Of a stretch of DNA of 64,000 bases, positions 41,533 to 51,350 are shown piece after piece. The position numbers were made by a program, and so were the translations under genes. The notes below the pieces were generated by a model. That model searched no databases. It was not told the origin of the DNA and worked only from the letters and a program-made list of their open reading frames with translations. Position 1 is the stretch's first letter; every line of letters starts with the position of its first letter. Location of the stretch: assembly GCA_030447445.1 (NCBI GenBank), contig JAUJOW010000001.1, forward strand, positions 547,112 through 611,111. Reading direction: 5' to 3'. The DNA is from Acidimicrobiales bacterium (GTDB taxonomy: Bacteria; Actinomycetota; Acidimicrobiia; Acidimicrobiales; Iamiaceae).

Positions 41533-42285
41533 TCAGGAGGGCTTCGCCGCCATGTCGGCGTCGGCGAAGGCCTCGGGCACGGGGTACTCGCCGAGCGCGA
41601 ACCGCAGGACGGCCATGTGCTGCATGTCGATGGGCTGGATGGACCCGGCCAGGGCGATGGCGTCCTTGGACATGAGCTCGGGTATGGCGGCCAGGTAGGT
41701 GTCGGCGGCGATCTCCTCGAGCTCGAGGGCCAACATGGCCGCGCCCTTGATGTCGGTGACCTCGGCGAACTTGTCGTTCACCGTCATCTCGAGGTCGGCC
41801 GGGGGCGCGTCCACGGCCGGCTCACCGGCTGCCTCGAGGACCTCGTTCCAGGCGTCGAGGGCGGCCTGGTGGTGGGCCATGGCCGTGGTCACGAACTCGC
41901 CGACGGCCGGGGGCACCTCGCCGAGCTTGCCCTCGGTGGCGGCCTGGCCGGCGGCGGTGTAGGTGTTCACGGCCAGCACCTCGAGGCCGGCGGCGAAGGC
42001 AGCCACCTCGAGGTCGGCACTGGCGTCGCCGCCACCGGCGGTGGTGGTGGTGTCGTCGCCAGCGGTGGTGGTGGTCTCGTCGTCGCCGGCGGTCGTGGTG
42101 GTGCCGCCGGTACCCCCCTCGTCGTCGTCGCCGCAGGCGGCCAGCACAAGGGCGCCGGCCACGCCGGCCGAGCCCATGAGGAAGCGGCGGCGGGAGGCGA
42201 TGACGCGGGCCACCACGTCGGCGGTGGGAACGGTGGTGTCGGTGTCCATGTCCTTCGATCCGGTTGGGTTGGTGGGCTCGATCAC
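41533..42285 (-). CDS. Exported ferritin-like lipoprotein
   Basis: 250 residues. RRRFLMGSAGVAGALVLAACG looks like a Tat/lipoprotein signal ending in AAC, followed by a Thr/Gly linker with TTTTAGDD repeats (60-85) and a ferritin-like four-helix domain (95-245) with AVNTYTAA, AHHQAALDAWNEVLEAAG and DMQHMAVLRFALGE. Di-iron ligands are plausible but were not mapped. Second of a coupled pair, GTGA overlap with the upstream gene. Confidence 0.76.
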   Translation of the reverse strand: MIEPTNPTGSKDMDTDTTVPTADVVARVIASRRRFLMGSAGVAGALVLAACGDDDEGGTGGTTTTAGDDETTTTAGDDTTTTAGGGDASADLEVAAFAAGLEVLAVNTYTAAGQAATEGKLGEVPPAVGEFVTTAMAHHQAALDAWNEVLEAAGEPAVDAPPADLEMTVNDKFAEVTDIKGAAMLALELEEIAADTYLAAIPELMSKDAIALAGSIQPIDMQHMAVLRFALGEYPVPEAFADADMAAKPS

Positions 42286-43139
42286 TTGACCGCTCCCTCT
42301 TCGGGTGGGCTGGCCATCTCGGTGCTCTCGAACGGCTCCGGGAAGGCGGCGCTGCCGGCGGCGGCAGGCAGCGCGGCGAGGTCGGTCGGGATGGCGACCA
42401 GCTCGACGGCGCCGGCCTCGAGCAGGGCGGCGACGGCCCGCAGGGTGGCGAGGTGCTGGGCCTCGACGCCCATCACGCTGGCCATGTTGGCCTTGACCTC
42501 GGTGCTCTCGAGGAGGCTGAGGTCGGCCAGGTAGGTCTGGGTGGCCACCTGCTCGAGCGACATGGCCAGGTCGACGACCGCAGCGGCATCGGTCAGACCC
42601 GGCTTGGCCTCTTCGACCACCTTGGCGTACTTCGGGTTGGGCTCCTCCTGGCGGGCCCCGCCGAGCGACTCGGCCAGGTCGTTGAAGCCGGCCCCGTGCT
42701 CGGCGTGCTGCTCCATCGTGGTCATGGCGAACGTCTTCACGGCCTCGGGGGCCTCGGCCATGAAGGGCAGGCCGAGCGCCGCCTCGTAGGTGGCCACGGC
42801 CAGGTTCTCGAGCGACGCCGCCGTCTGGAGGATCTGGATGTCGACCTCCTCCTGGGCGTTGGCCGGGGTCGAGACGATCGCCGCCAGGGTGGCGCCGAAC
42901 CCGGTGGCCAGCAGGCCGCGGGTGGCCAGCGCCCCGATGCCGAAACCACCGTTGCGCAGCATGCGCCGGCGGTCGGCGTCGAACGCCCTCACCTTGTCGA
43001 GGTCGACCGGTCGTCCTCGGCGCGAGCGGCCGATCTCGACGAGGTCGGGTCGCACCTCCCTCATGTCCCGCAGGGCGTCGGCCTGCAGGTCCTGGGACTC
43101 CACGGTCAGATCGCGGAGTGCCCTGTCGTCAACATTCAT
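42282..43139 (-). CDS. Ferritin-like domain protein, exported
   Basis: 285 residues. N-terminal charged 50 residues, then a Tat-like RRRMLRNGGFGIGALATRGLLATGF membrane segment (about 57-82) and a ferritin-like domain (98-265) with ENLAVATYEAAL, EQHAEHGAGFNDLAESLGG and GVEAQHLATLRAVAALLE. I used the ATG at 43139 because the GTG 43205 start would add 22 unusual residues. Operon partner of the shorter ferritin-like gene. Role in iron storage, oxidative or envelope stress is inferred. Confidence 0.74.
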   Translation of the reverse strand: MNVDDRALRDLTVESQDLQADALRDMREVRPDLVEIGRSRRGRPVDLDKVRAFDADRRRMLRNGGFGIGALATRGLLATGFGATLAAIVSTPANAQEEVDIQILQTAASLENLAVATYEAALGLPFMAEAPEAVKTFAMTTMEQHAEHGAGFNDLAESLGGARQEEPNPKYAKVVEEAKPGLTDAAAVVDLAMSLEQVATQTYLADLSLLESTEVKANMASVMGVEAQHLATLRAVAALLEAGAVELVAIPTDLAALPAAAGSAAFPEPFESTEMASPPEEGAVK

Positions 43140-43250
43140 ATCGGAAGGAACCTCTTGGTCGGTGGTTGCGTCTCGCTCACCGTCCATTCGGTTCCACCAG
43201 GGCACCTGGATGACGCCGGGTCCTCGACCGGCGCCACCCAGGCCCCGCCG

Positions 43251-43523
43251 TCAGGCCTTGCCGACCGGCGTGGTGCCGAACATCATCACCCGGCGCTCGA
43301 TGTCGTAGAACACGTCGTCGGAGGACGACAGCATGTCCTGGAGGTTGTCGGCATCCTCGGGGGTGACGGTCAGCACCTCCTCCCAGGCGCCCTGGTCGAG
43401 CACCAGTTGGAGGGTGTAGGTGCCGTCCTGGCCGGGTTCGCCGGCCACCCAGCTGAACTGGTAGTGGCTGAGGTGCCGGACCTTGATGCTGTCGTCGGTC
43501 ACGGGCTGGCGCAGTCGAGCCAT
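43251..43523 (-). CDS. Small conserved-looking protein upstream of the ferritin-like pair
   Basis: 90 residues with KVRHLSHYQFSWVAGEPGQDGTYTLQLVLDQG, beta-rich, and DDVFYDIERRVMMFG. GAGG lies at a proper distance from ATG 43523. Unknown. It is on the same strand as the ferritin-like genes, 111 bp away, so it may be co-transcribed. Confidence 0.55.
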   Translation of the reverse strand: MARLRQPVTDDSIKVRHLSHYQFSWVAGEPGQDGTYTLQLVLDQGAWEEVLTVTPEDADNLQDMLSSSDDVFYDIERRVMMFGTTPVGKA

Positions 43524-43643
43524 GGGAGATCCTCTCGTCGCGGGTGAGACGTTCGGCTTGCCTATCCACCGCCGCCCAAACAACCGTGTCCGGTCGGGCC
43601 TGGAGAAGCCGGGGCCGGTGTGGGAGCTGGCTGCTCGTCGGGA

Positions 43644-44822
43644 TCAGACGGCGCCGGCCACCTCGGCGCCGGCGGGAACCTCGGCGCCGGCCTCGACGGT
43701 GCCGCCGTCGCCCACCCGGGTGAGCTCGCCGTCGCCGGGAGCGCCGACCACCGCCCCCTCCCCCACCCGGGTCCGAGCCGCCAGCACGCTGCGCTCGACG
43801 CGGGCGCCACCCTCGACGACGACCTCCTCCATCAGCACCGAGTCGACCACCCGAGCCCCCCGCTCGATGACCACGCCGGGGCCCAGCACACTGCGCTCGA
43901 CCGAGCCCCGCACCACCGCCCCTGCCGACAACATGCTGTCGGACACCTCCGCACCCCGCAGCACCCGGGCCGCGGGGAGATCGGCGCGGCGACCCATGAT
44001 CGGCCAGTCGCGCCGGTCGAGGCGAAGGCGGGGCTCGTCGCCCAGGAGGTCCTGGTTGCCCTGCCAGTAGGACTCGACGGTGCCGAGGTCGCGCCAGTAG
44101 CCCTCGAGCCGGTGGGCGTGCGCCCGGCCACCGTCGACGAGGTGGGGCAGCAGGCGCTCGCCGAAGTCGCCGAGCTCGTCCTCCCCGTGCTTGTCGGCCA
44201 GCTCCGCAAGCGTGTCGAGCAGCACGGCGGTGTCGTACACGAACACCTCGGCGCTGACCGTCCCGGTGGCGGGATCGTCTGGCTTGTAGGAGAAGCCCAC
44301 CACCGACGATCCGTCGACCTCGACCACGCCATGGCGGGAGGCCTCGTCCACGGCCACCTCAGTGGTCACGATGGTGACCGACGCCTCACGGTCGAGGTGG
44401 GCGTCGACCACATCACGGAGGTCGAGCGTGTAGACGTGGTCGGCGCTGAGGACCACGGTGACGTCGGGCCGGAGGTCGGCGATGAACTCCCGATGGGCGT
44501 GGATGGCATGGGCGTTGCCCTCGTGCCAGCGCTCGCCGTCCTCGCCGGAGAACGGGTGCAGCATGCGGAATCCGCCGCGGGTCCGGTCGAGGTCCCACGG
44601 ACGGCCGTTGGCCACGTGGTCGAGCAGCGAATGGGGGTTGTGCTGCGCGATGAGCCACACGTCGCTGATGCCGCTGAGCCGGCAGTTGGAGAGCGGGAAG
44701 TCGATGAGGGGGAGCTCACCGGCCACCGGCAGGCTGGGCTTGGACCGGGTGTCGGTGAGGACGCCCATGCGGGAGCCGGCACCACCGGCGAGCACGAGGG
44801 CGAGGACATGGGGACGGGGCAT
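43644..44822 (-). CDS. glgC: Glucose-1-phosphate adenylyltransferase
   Basis: 392 residues. It makes ADP-glucose for glycogen synthesis. VLAGGAGSRMGVLTDTRSKPSLPVAG is the nucleotide-binding signature; WHEGNAHAIHAHREF and LSADHVYTLD are variants of the WxxGTADA and SGDHIY motifs; SYWQGNQDLL precedes a left-handed beta-helix domain of hexapeptide-like repeats (VVIERGARVVDSVLMEEVVVEGG). The unusual active-site variants leave room for a GlgC paralogue. The two C-terminal repeat blocks are complete. Confidence 0.82.
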   Translation of the reverse strand: MPRPHVLALVLAGGAGSRMGVLTDTRSKPSLPVAGELPLIDFPLSNCRLSGISDVWLIAQHNPHSLLDHVANGRPWDLDRTRGGFRMLHPFSGEDGERWHEGNAHAIHAHREFIADLRPDVTVVLSADHVYTLDLRDVVDAHLDREASVTIVTTEVAVDEASRHGVVEVDGSSVVGFSYKPDDPATGTVSAEVFVYDTAVLLDTLAELADKHGEDELGDFGERLLPHLVDGGRAHAHRLEGYWRDLGTVESYWQGNQDLLGDEPRLRLDRRDWPIMGRRADLPAARVLRGAEVSDSMLSAGAVVRGSVERSVLGPGVVIERGARVVDSVLMEEVVVEGGARVERSVLAARTRVGEGAVVGAPGDGELTRVGDGGTVEAGAEVPAGAEVAGAV

Positions 44823-45050
44823 GGGGCGCTCACAGGAGGCGAGGTTGGCGGCAGTGTGCGGTTCCCGAGGCGCCGCTGGCCAAACGCAGCTTGTTTGGTC
44901 GGCCGGCTGCGGGGCATCGATCGACCCACGAGCTCGACCGGCCCTACCTCGGCCCGAGCTGCTGCTCGTGGCGGTCGGCTCTCCGCTTCGCCCCCGGATG
45001 AGCCGGCCGTCACGTCCCCGGGCGCCGAGGCGCCGACGGCGACGGGCTGG

Positions 45051-45419
45051 GTGACCGACACGACCAACGATCATCCGAGCGGGGCCGCCTCCGGTCGGGA
45101 CCTCTCGGACCTGTCGGCGGTGGTCCTCAACTGCACGCTGAAGCGGTCACCGGAGCGGTCCCACACCGGTTTCACGATCCCGCCGCAGGCCGACGCCGGT
45201 TGGATCGGCGAGGCCGGCCCGGGCCCCTCCTACCTCGACCCGGGCTCGGGTGGTCCCGAGAACGGCTTCACCAACCGCAACGCCACCTCCATGGCCTGGA
45301 ACCTGCTCCACCTGGCCCGCCTGCTGCGCGACGCCGGCGGTATCCCCGCCTACGGCAACCAGCGCACCCAGTGGGACGCCGGCTGCCACCCCGGCCAGGA
45401 GAACCCGGAGCACCGCTGA
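45051..45419 (+). pseudogene. Flavodoxin/NADPH-dependent FMN reductase family gene with in-frame internal deletion
   Basis: 122 residues. The N-terminus AVVLNCTLKRSPERSHT is the first strand and FMN-phosphate loop of the flavodoxin-family proteins, but it passes directly into GFTIPPQADAGWIGEAGPGPSYLDPGS and the C-terminal WNLLHLARLLRDAGGIPAYGN, AWDAGC-like block that is normally more than 100 residues away. The core of the flavin-binding domain is missing. Start GTG 45051. Probably a non-functional remnant; divergent from glgC. Confidence 0.7.
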
Positions 45420-45420
45420 G

Positions 45421-46700
45421 TCAATACTGCGCGTCCATCCCCGCTCGCAGCGCTGACGGGCTGTAGCGGCCGAAGAGGATCGGGGTCGCCCGGTAGACGA
45501 AGATGGCGTGCAGCCGGAACACCCGCTGACCGTCGGGCCGGTTCTCGGTGAACCACGGGTTGCCGCCCCAGCCGGTGACCCAGTGGCCCCGCGGCAGGAC
45601 CCGGGTCGAGCCACAGCAGCCCGAGCCGCCGGCGATGGGGTCGGTCACCTGCTCCACCAGCGTGGCGGTCCGCGACTCCACGTCGACGGCGTAGCCGACC
45701 GACAGCGGCGCTCGAGACGTCTTGGTGCCGTTGTCGAACAACGTGACCGTGCCGTCGGCCAGGAGCCGTGCGTCGTGCTGGCCGAGATGCTGCCACCGGC
45801 GTCGAACACCGGGTCGCCCACCACCCGGAGGCTCTCGGGGCGGCGGGTACCGCCGAGCTTCCAGGCGACGTTCTTGGTGGCGTAGTCGATCTTGTACACA
45901 GCGTCGAGGTGACGGAACGAGATGATGAAGCCGTCGCCGGTCCACTCGACGGAGTTGTAGTGCCAGGGCCCCGACGGCCCGTCACGGGGTCGACCTCGGA
46001 ACGCCACTTGGGCGGCGTCTCGGTGATGGAGATGTCGCTCTCGGGTCGCCAGGACCACACCACCTGTCCCGTCGGCGTCAGCTCCTGGAGGTCGTGGAAG
46101 ATGCAGGTGTTAGGCGGCTCCCCCACGCCGAGAGGTCGCACGACCGGGAGTCGAACGTGGCCAGGACGTAGTTCCCGTTGGGCAGCAGCAGCACGTCGTG
46201 GAAGTCGCTGGGCGCACCCTCGGTGTCCAGCCGCCGCACCACCGCTCCGTCGAGCCTTCGTTCGACCATCCCGCCGCTGATGGGCAGGGTGGCGAGGTTG
46301 CCGTTGGGGAGCGGAGCGAGCAGGAAGGGGTTCTCCCGCCGCGCCCACCACACGGGCACCCCGTTGGTGTCGAAGATGACCGGGTAGTTCGGGAAGAAGC
46401 CCTCCACCACCACGGTGGCGTAGTACTGGGCCTGTGTGGGGCCGGTCCGCTACGCCGACCACCGCAGGAAGTCGGCCGGCAGGCAACGGACATGGTGGGT
46501 GCGCGACGTGCTCCCCTCGTTGACGACGATCGTGAAGCGCTCGTTGTACTGCTGGGGCACCGCCACCCGGAAGGTGCCGCTGCGCGCTCACCGCCGTTGA
46601 CCGAAACGGTGGTACCCGAGGGCTGGGCTGACGTCGACCTGCGTCGGCCTCGCCGGATCGCAGCGGTTGACTTCGAGGCGGATGAGCTTGCCGGACCGAG
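45421..46700 (-). pseudogene. Arylsulfotransferase-like gene with multiple frameshifts
   Basis: The beta-propeller arylsulfotransferase can be traced through three reading frames: VEGFFPNYPVIFDTNGVPVWWARRE, LRRLDTEGAPSDFHDVLLLPNGNYVLATFD, HDLQELTPTGQVVWSWRPESDI, HYNSVEWTGDGFIISFRHLDAVYKID and LFDNGTKTSRAPLSVGYAVDVES up to DAQY. At least five frame changes are needed, and no start or signal peptide is left before the permease end at 46708. The family moves sulfuryl groups between phenolic donors and acceptors. Confidence 0.75.
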
Positions 46701-46707
46701 GAGGACG

Positions 46708-47479
46708 TCAGGCCCAAGAGGTCTTCGTCTCGGCGTAGCGGAACCGACGGGCCGCCACCAGGCCGAAGCCGACCCCGAACAGCAGGAGCATGGCGCAGGG
46801 CAGCAGGACGGCACCGACCGACGCCCCGTCGAGGATGACCGACCGGAACCCCGCATGGCCCAGTAGCTGGGGGTGGCCGGCGCCACCGCCGCGGGCCCAG
46901 CCGGGCAAGGTCGACAGCGGAGTCAGCGCACCGCCGATGCCGGCGAAGACCAGCGCGCCGATGTTGGACAGGGCGTTGAGCTGCATGACCGTTCGGCACA
47001 CCGCCGTGAGGAGGAAGCCGAGCGCCACCAGGCAGACCCCGAGGGCGGCCCCAACCAGCACGAGGCCGAAGACCGCACCCCGGACCCGGAGCCCGAAGAG
47101 CAGGCCCCGAGCCCGAAGAGCACGACGAGCTGAAGGGCCGAGACGGCCAGGGGGTGATCGCCTTGCCCACCATCAGCTCGACGGGGCGGGTTGAGGTGGC
47201 CCGCAGGCGTTCCCAGGTCTGCCAGCCGTGCTCACGGAAGAAGGCGAACCCGACGTTGCCGACGAGGAAGAACGCGAACATCACCGTCGTGCCGGGCACG
47301 ACCTGCTCGGCCCCGTTCACTCCGTCGTAGCCGGCGTCGACCAGCGCGGCGCGGAAGGCGGGCCGGGTGAACGCCATGAGCACCAGCGGCATGGCGATGA
47401 GGATGACGACCGGCGCCGGGTCCCGCCGCAGCAGGCGCAGCTCGTGGCGGGTGACAGCGAGGCTACGGCGCACCGACAC
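46708..47479 (-). pseudogene. ABC-2 permease gene with several frameshifts
   Basis: VTRHELRLLRRDPAPVVILIAMPLVLMAFTRPAF and EHGWQTWERLRATSTRPVELMVGKAIT are in frame; then a missing base near 47151 and another near 47106 shift the frame, with FGLVLVGAALGVCLVALGFLLTAVCRT and FRSVILDGASVGAVLLPCAML readable only in other frames. Two compensating shifts near 46850-46885 are also likely. Its start overlaps the ATPase gene by 17 bp. Confidence 0.72.
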
Positions 47480-48395
47480 CGGCGGCCACCTCCTCCTCGT
47501 AGCGCCGTCCCGTCACCGCCAGGAAGACCGACTCCAGGCTCGGCCGCAGGATCTCGACCGCCCGCAGCTGCGGCGCCGCCGGACCGAGGGCGGCCAGCGC
47601 CCGTGCCGTGTCGGCGGCCGGATCGGCCGTCGGCAGGCGCAGCACCGGTCCCGACCGCTCGGCGCCCTCCAACCCGGGCAGGTCGGGCGCCTCACCCTCG
47701 AAGCTGAGCTCCACGTAGCACTGCCCATGGGCCCGCACCAGATCGTGCAGCGCTCCTCGCGCCGCCACCCGGCCCCGGTCGAGGATGGCGACCGACGCGC
47801 CGAGCGCCTCCACCTCGGGGAGGTAGTGGGTCGAGTAGCAGACCGCCGTGCCATCGGCGGCGAGGGCGCGCACCACCTCGAGCAGGCGAGAACGGGTGGC
47901 GACGTCGACGCCCGTCGTGGGCTCGTCGAGCAGGAGCAACGGCGGTCGATGGAGCATCGCCATCGCCGTGTGGAGCCGACGCTTCTCCCCACCCGAGAGC
48001 GTGCGGGCCGGGCGGTCGAGCAGGTGGGTGAGCTCGAGGGCGTCGGCCACCTCATCGATGCGGCCGGCAAGTTCACGACCACCGAGCTCGGCCAGCTCGC
48101 CGAAGTACAAGAGGTTCTCCCGCACGCTCAGCACCGGGTAGACGCCGAGGTCCTGGGGTGCCAAGCCGAGGCGCCGTCGTGTCTCGTAGGGCTCGGCGGC
48201 GACATCGAGGTCGTCGATCCGGACCGTGCCTCCGTCGGCCCACCGCAGTCCCGCCACGATCGACACCAGGGTCGTCTTGCCGGCGCCGTTGGGGCCGAGC
48301 AGCCCGACGATGTCACCGCTGGCCACACTGAGGTCGACGCCGTCGAGTGCCACCACATCGCCGTACGACTTGCGTAGGTCATCCACCTCAAGCAC
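47463..48395 (-). CDS. ABC-2 type transporter ATP-binding subunit
   Basis: 310 residues, intact: Walker A GPNGAGKTT, Q-loop APQDLGVYP, signature LSGGEKRR, Walker B LLLLDEPTTGVD and STHYLPE. The C-terminal extension of about 90 residues is typical of drug/antibiotic exporters. It normally powers the permease encoded by the following gene, which is broken, so the exporter is probably non-functional unless the frameshifts are sequencing errors. Confidence 0.88.
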   Translation of the reverse strand: MLEVDDLRKSYGDVVALDGVDLSVASGDIVGLLGPNGAGKTTLVSIVAGLRWADGGTVRIDDLDVAAEPYETRRRLGLAPQDLGVYPVLSVRENLLYFGELAELGGRELAGRIDEVADALELTHLLDRPARTLSGGEKRRLHTAMAMLHRPPLLLLDEPTTGVDVATRSRLLEVVRALAADGTAVCYSTHYLPEVEALGASVAILDRGRVAARGALHDLVRAHGQCYVELSFEGEAPDLPGLEGAERSGPVLRLPTADPAADTARALAALGPAAPQLRAVEILRPSLESVFLAVTGRRYEEEVAAGVGAP

Positions 48396-48541
48396 CTTGC
48401 GCGCCTCCCGCCGGTCGTTCTAGGGGTGGGACGCCGGCCCGACAAGCGAGTTCGTTCAGCGAGCGCACCTCCTGGCCTCACCGCGACAGCTCCGACACCG
48501 ACGGCGGATCCCCTTCACGCTTGGTGTGGCAGGGTTCGCAG

Positions 48542-49345
48542 GTGGCCGGCGAAGCAGTTCCTCAGATCGACGTCGGAGGCTTCGACAGCGTCGATTCGTC
48601 GTCGTCCCCCGAGCGGTTCGCTTCGTGGATGGACCACCAACGGGCTCAGGTCGATGATCGGCTGCTCGTGTCCCTCGACCTGAACCCCGACGACGTCGTC
48701 CTCGACATCGGCTGTGGCACGGGGATCGACCTCGACGCTGTTTCGAGCCGGACGCGGCGGGCGGTCGGCATCGACTTGTCGGAGGCGATGGTCAACGCCG
48801 CCAAGGAGCGGGCCGCGACCGGCAAGTTCGTCCTCGCCGTTGCCGACGGGCAACGGCTGCCCTTCCCGCCGGCATCGTTCGACGCCGTCAGCAGCCGGGC
48901 CGTGCTCGTCCATACGCCGCAGCCGGAGCTCACCGTCGCCGAGATGCGCCGGGTTCTGAAGCCGGGAGGACGGGCGGTGCTGTCCGAGCCCGACCACGGC
49001 TCACACATCGTCGCCACCTCCGAGCTCGACGTCTTCGAGCGGGTGCGGCTACACCGCAGAACCACCTTCCGCAACCCGCTCATCGGTCGATCCCTCGTCG
49101 AACTCTCCCGAAGGGCGGGGCTCACGGTCACCAACTGCCGGGCGTTTCCGATCGTGCACCGATCGCTGGACGCCGCCCGAGCGGCAGGCGGGCCATTCGG
49201 AGTCGCAGTGGACGCTGCGGTCGCTGCCGGAGCGATCTCGGTAGCCGAAGCAGAGCGCTACAACGAGTCCCTCCTGGCGTTGGATCGGCACAACAGCTTC
49301 TTCTTCGCCGCCATGTCCGTGAGGATCACTGCTACTGCACGCTGA
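48542..49345 (+). CDS. SAM-dependent methyltransferase
   Basis: 267 residues. Class I Rossmann fold: VVLDIGCGTGIDLDAV (SAM site), IDLSEAMV, VADGQRLPFPPASFDAVSSRAVLVHTP and EMRRVLKPGGRAVLSEPDH. C-terminal helices resemble ubiquinone/menaquinone-type methyltransferases. Two GTG starts are possible (48524 or 48542); I used 48542. It is the first gene of the less GC-biased stretch that runs to the tRNA-Leu region. Confidence 0.8.
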   Translation: MAGEAVPQIDVGGFDSVDSSSSPERFASWMDHQRAQVDDRLLVSLDLNPDDVVLDIGCGTGIDLDAVSSRTRRAVGIDLSEAMVNAAKERAATGKFVLAVADGQRLPFPPASFDAVSSRAVLVHTPQPELTVAEMRRVLKPGGRAVLSEPDHGSHIVATSELDVFERVRLHRRTTFRNPLIGRSLVELSRRAGLTVTNCRAFPIVHRSLDAARAAGGPFGVAVDAAVAAGAISVAEAERYNESLLALDRHNSFFFAAMSVRITATAR

Positions 49346-49431
49346 CCATCGCCAGTTCTCGTGAATCGGAGAGCAACGATTTCGGCAACTGAGGGGGCGG
49401 GGCCGAGCATGGCCGATCGAGGGGTGGCACT

Positions 49432-50124
49432 TCAACTGGCGCGAGAGACGCTGGGCAAGACCTCACGGAGATCACCAAGAGCATGGGTAAGGTCGGGCAC
49501 GTTCTCAACGAGCATGTCGGGTCCTGCGGAGACGAGCTCCTCGACCGTGCCGTATCCCCAGGTAACGCCAACGGCGGAGATGCCGACGGTTCGAGCACCA
49601 ATGATGTCGTGCTCCCGATCGCCCACCATCAGGATGCCTGGCCGTGGGCGCGCGTCGAGTAGCTCGAGTGCGTGGGCGATCACGTCGTTCTTCCGGCGTC
49701 GGCTTCCGTCGAGCTCGGCTCCGGCCAGCACGTCGAACCACTGGTCGACCCCAAAGTGCTCGAGGATGCGGGCGGCGAATTGTCTTGGCTTGGAGGTGGC
49801 AACTGCCAACCGCCACCCGAGCTCGACCAGATCGGCGAGCATCGACGCGACGCCCCCGTAGAGCCTGTTCTCGAAGATGCCCGTGTCGGTGAAGTACTCT
49901 CGGTAGGCTGTTACCGCGTCCAGCGCCTCAGCGCGGGAAAGGCCAGCGAGAAGTTCAAACGAATCCTGAAGAGGCGGGCCGATGTAGGACGTCAGGGCAT
50001 CGAGATCCTCGACATGAGTGCCAAAGCATCGCAAGGCGTATTGCATCGATCGGGTGATGCCCACCTTTGGATCCGTCAATGTCCCGTCGAGGTCAAACAG
50101 GGCAACGGGCACCGCCTTCTCCAT
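49432..50124 (-). CDS. HAD phosphatase (phosphoglycolate phosphatase-like)
   Basis: 230 residues. Motif I FDLDGTLTDPKVG, motif II VATSKPRQFA, motif III region RRRKNDVI and motif IV MVGDREHDIIGART are intact, with a helical cap (SMQYALRCFG). Gph/PPase-type fold; substrate unknown. The gene is well conserved in frame. It is divergent from the PRPP synthetase-like gene with a 184-bp gap in which I see nothing specific. Confidence 0.82.
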   Translation of the reverse strand: MEKAVPVALFDLDGTLTDPKVGITRSMQYALRCFGTHVEDLDALTSYIGPPLQDSFELLAGLSRAEALDAVTAYREYFTDTGIFENRLYGGVASMLADLVELGWRLAVATSKPRQFAARILEHFGVDQWFDVLAGAELDGSRRRKNDVIAHALELLDARPRPGILMVGDREHDIIGARTVGISAVGVTWGYGTVEELVSAGPDMLVENVPDLTHALGDLREVLPSVSRAS

Positions 50125-50308
50125 GCCTGACAGTATGACCAGGTGTCCCGCCGCACGCAGATCTGTGTCGAGCGCTGTCCAGGCTCACGGTTCTCCAGGA
50201 GCCAGCCGACTGTCACGGTTCGCCTGCTCCGCGACGGCGACAGGCGCACTGCGCTCAACCACGGGCCAACATGAGCCCGGTCTCGCTGCTCTGGCGTAAG
50301 TTGGGAAC

Positions 50309-51288
50309 GTGCCCGAGGAGTTCTTGATCTTCGCAGGGTCGGCGAGCCGGAGACTCGGTCAGGCTGTGGCCGAGTACCTCGATTGCCCTCTCGGAGCAAG
50401 CGAGACCTTCCGCTTCTCCGAGGGCAACCTGTTCGTGCGGGTGCTAGAGAACGTGCGCGGCCGGGACGTCTTCTTGATCCAAGGGACCGCCTTTCCCGCC
50501 AACGACAACTTCGTCGAGTTGTTGTTCTGGATCGACGCCCTCAAGCGAGCCAGCGCGGCATCGGTCACCGCCGTGATCCCGTACTTCAGCTACGCCAAGG
50601 GTGACAAGAAGGACGAGCCTCGAGTCTCCATCCGGGCGCGAGTTTGCGCGGACGCCATCGAAGCGGCCGGTGTTGATCGAGTCGTCACGCTGGATCTCCA
50701 CGCCCCCCAAGTGCAGGGTTTCTTCAAGGTGCCCGTCGACGACCTCTACGCGCTCCCGGTGTTGTGCGACGCGGTCGCGGCGAAGGGTTTGACCGACCTG
50801 GTCGTGGTGGCACCGGATGCGGGCTTCGCCAAGAAGGCCCGCCAGTGGGCCGACCGACTACACGCCCCGCTCGCCATCGCTGACAAAAGGCGAGTGGACC
50901 ACACCGAGTCAGTCGAAGTCGTCGAGCTCATCGGATCTGTCGAAGGCCGTACCGCCTTGATCGTCGACGACTTCACCATCTTGACGGGAACCCTCGTCGG
51001 GGCTGCTTACGTTGCCTTCGAACGGGGGGCGGTCGCGGTCCACGCAGCAGTCAGCCACGGCCTGCTCGCCGGACCTGCCGTCGAACGGCTCGACGCCAGC
51101 CCTATCGAGCGGCTCTTCATGACCGACAGCGTCGAAACCCAACCGGTGACACTGTCACCAAAGGTCCCGTCGAGCCAGAGCACATGGTCGGCGGCGCCGG
51201 GGCCGAAGTGGTCTCCGTCGCAGGCCTGTTCGGTGAAGCCATCCGTAGGATCGCTCGCCGCGAGAGCATCTCGTTGCTCTTCGAGTAG
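50309..51288 (+). pseudogene. Divergent PRPP synthetase paralogue with a 3' frameshift
   Basis: FAGSASRRLGQAVAEYLDCPLG, IQGTAFPANDNFVELLFWIDALKRA, YFSYAKGDKKDEPRVSIRARV and LVVVAPDAGFAKKARQWAD are PRPP synthetase blocks; the PRPP loop reads VDDFTILTGTL instead of the canonical VDDMIDTGGT. After VETQP the frame slips near 51145; the next frame carries VEPEHMVGGAGAEVVSVAGLF and the family C-terminus ending SISLLFE at 51288. One missing G would restore a protein of about 325 residues. Uncorrected, the frame runs on to 51412. Confidence 0.75.
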
Positions 51289-51350
51289 CCCCGCACAGCC
51301 GCGTAGCCACCGCCCAAGACGCCGGCTGGGTGGCAGCCCACGGTGTCTGA

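Noticed and set aside
43620..45050. Long plus-strand open frame upstream of the flavodoxin remnant
   Set aside because: It is the shadow of glgC on the opposite strand; only the last 120 residues look real.
48419..48440. GGGGTGGGA near 48.42 kb as a possible attachment-site copy of the tRNA-Leu 3' end
   Set aside because: Only 9 bp are shared and no integrase is present.
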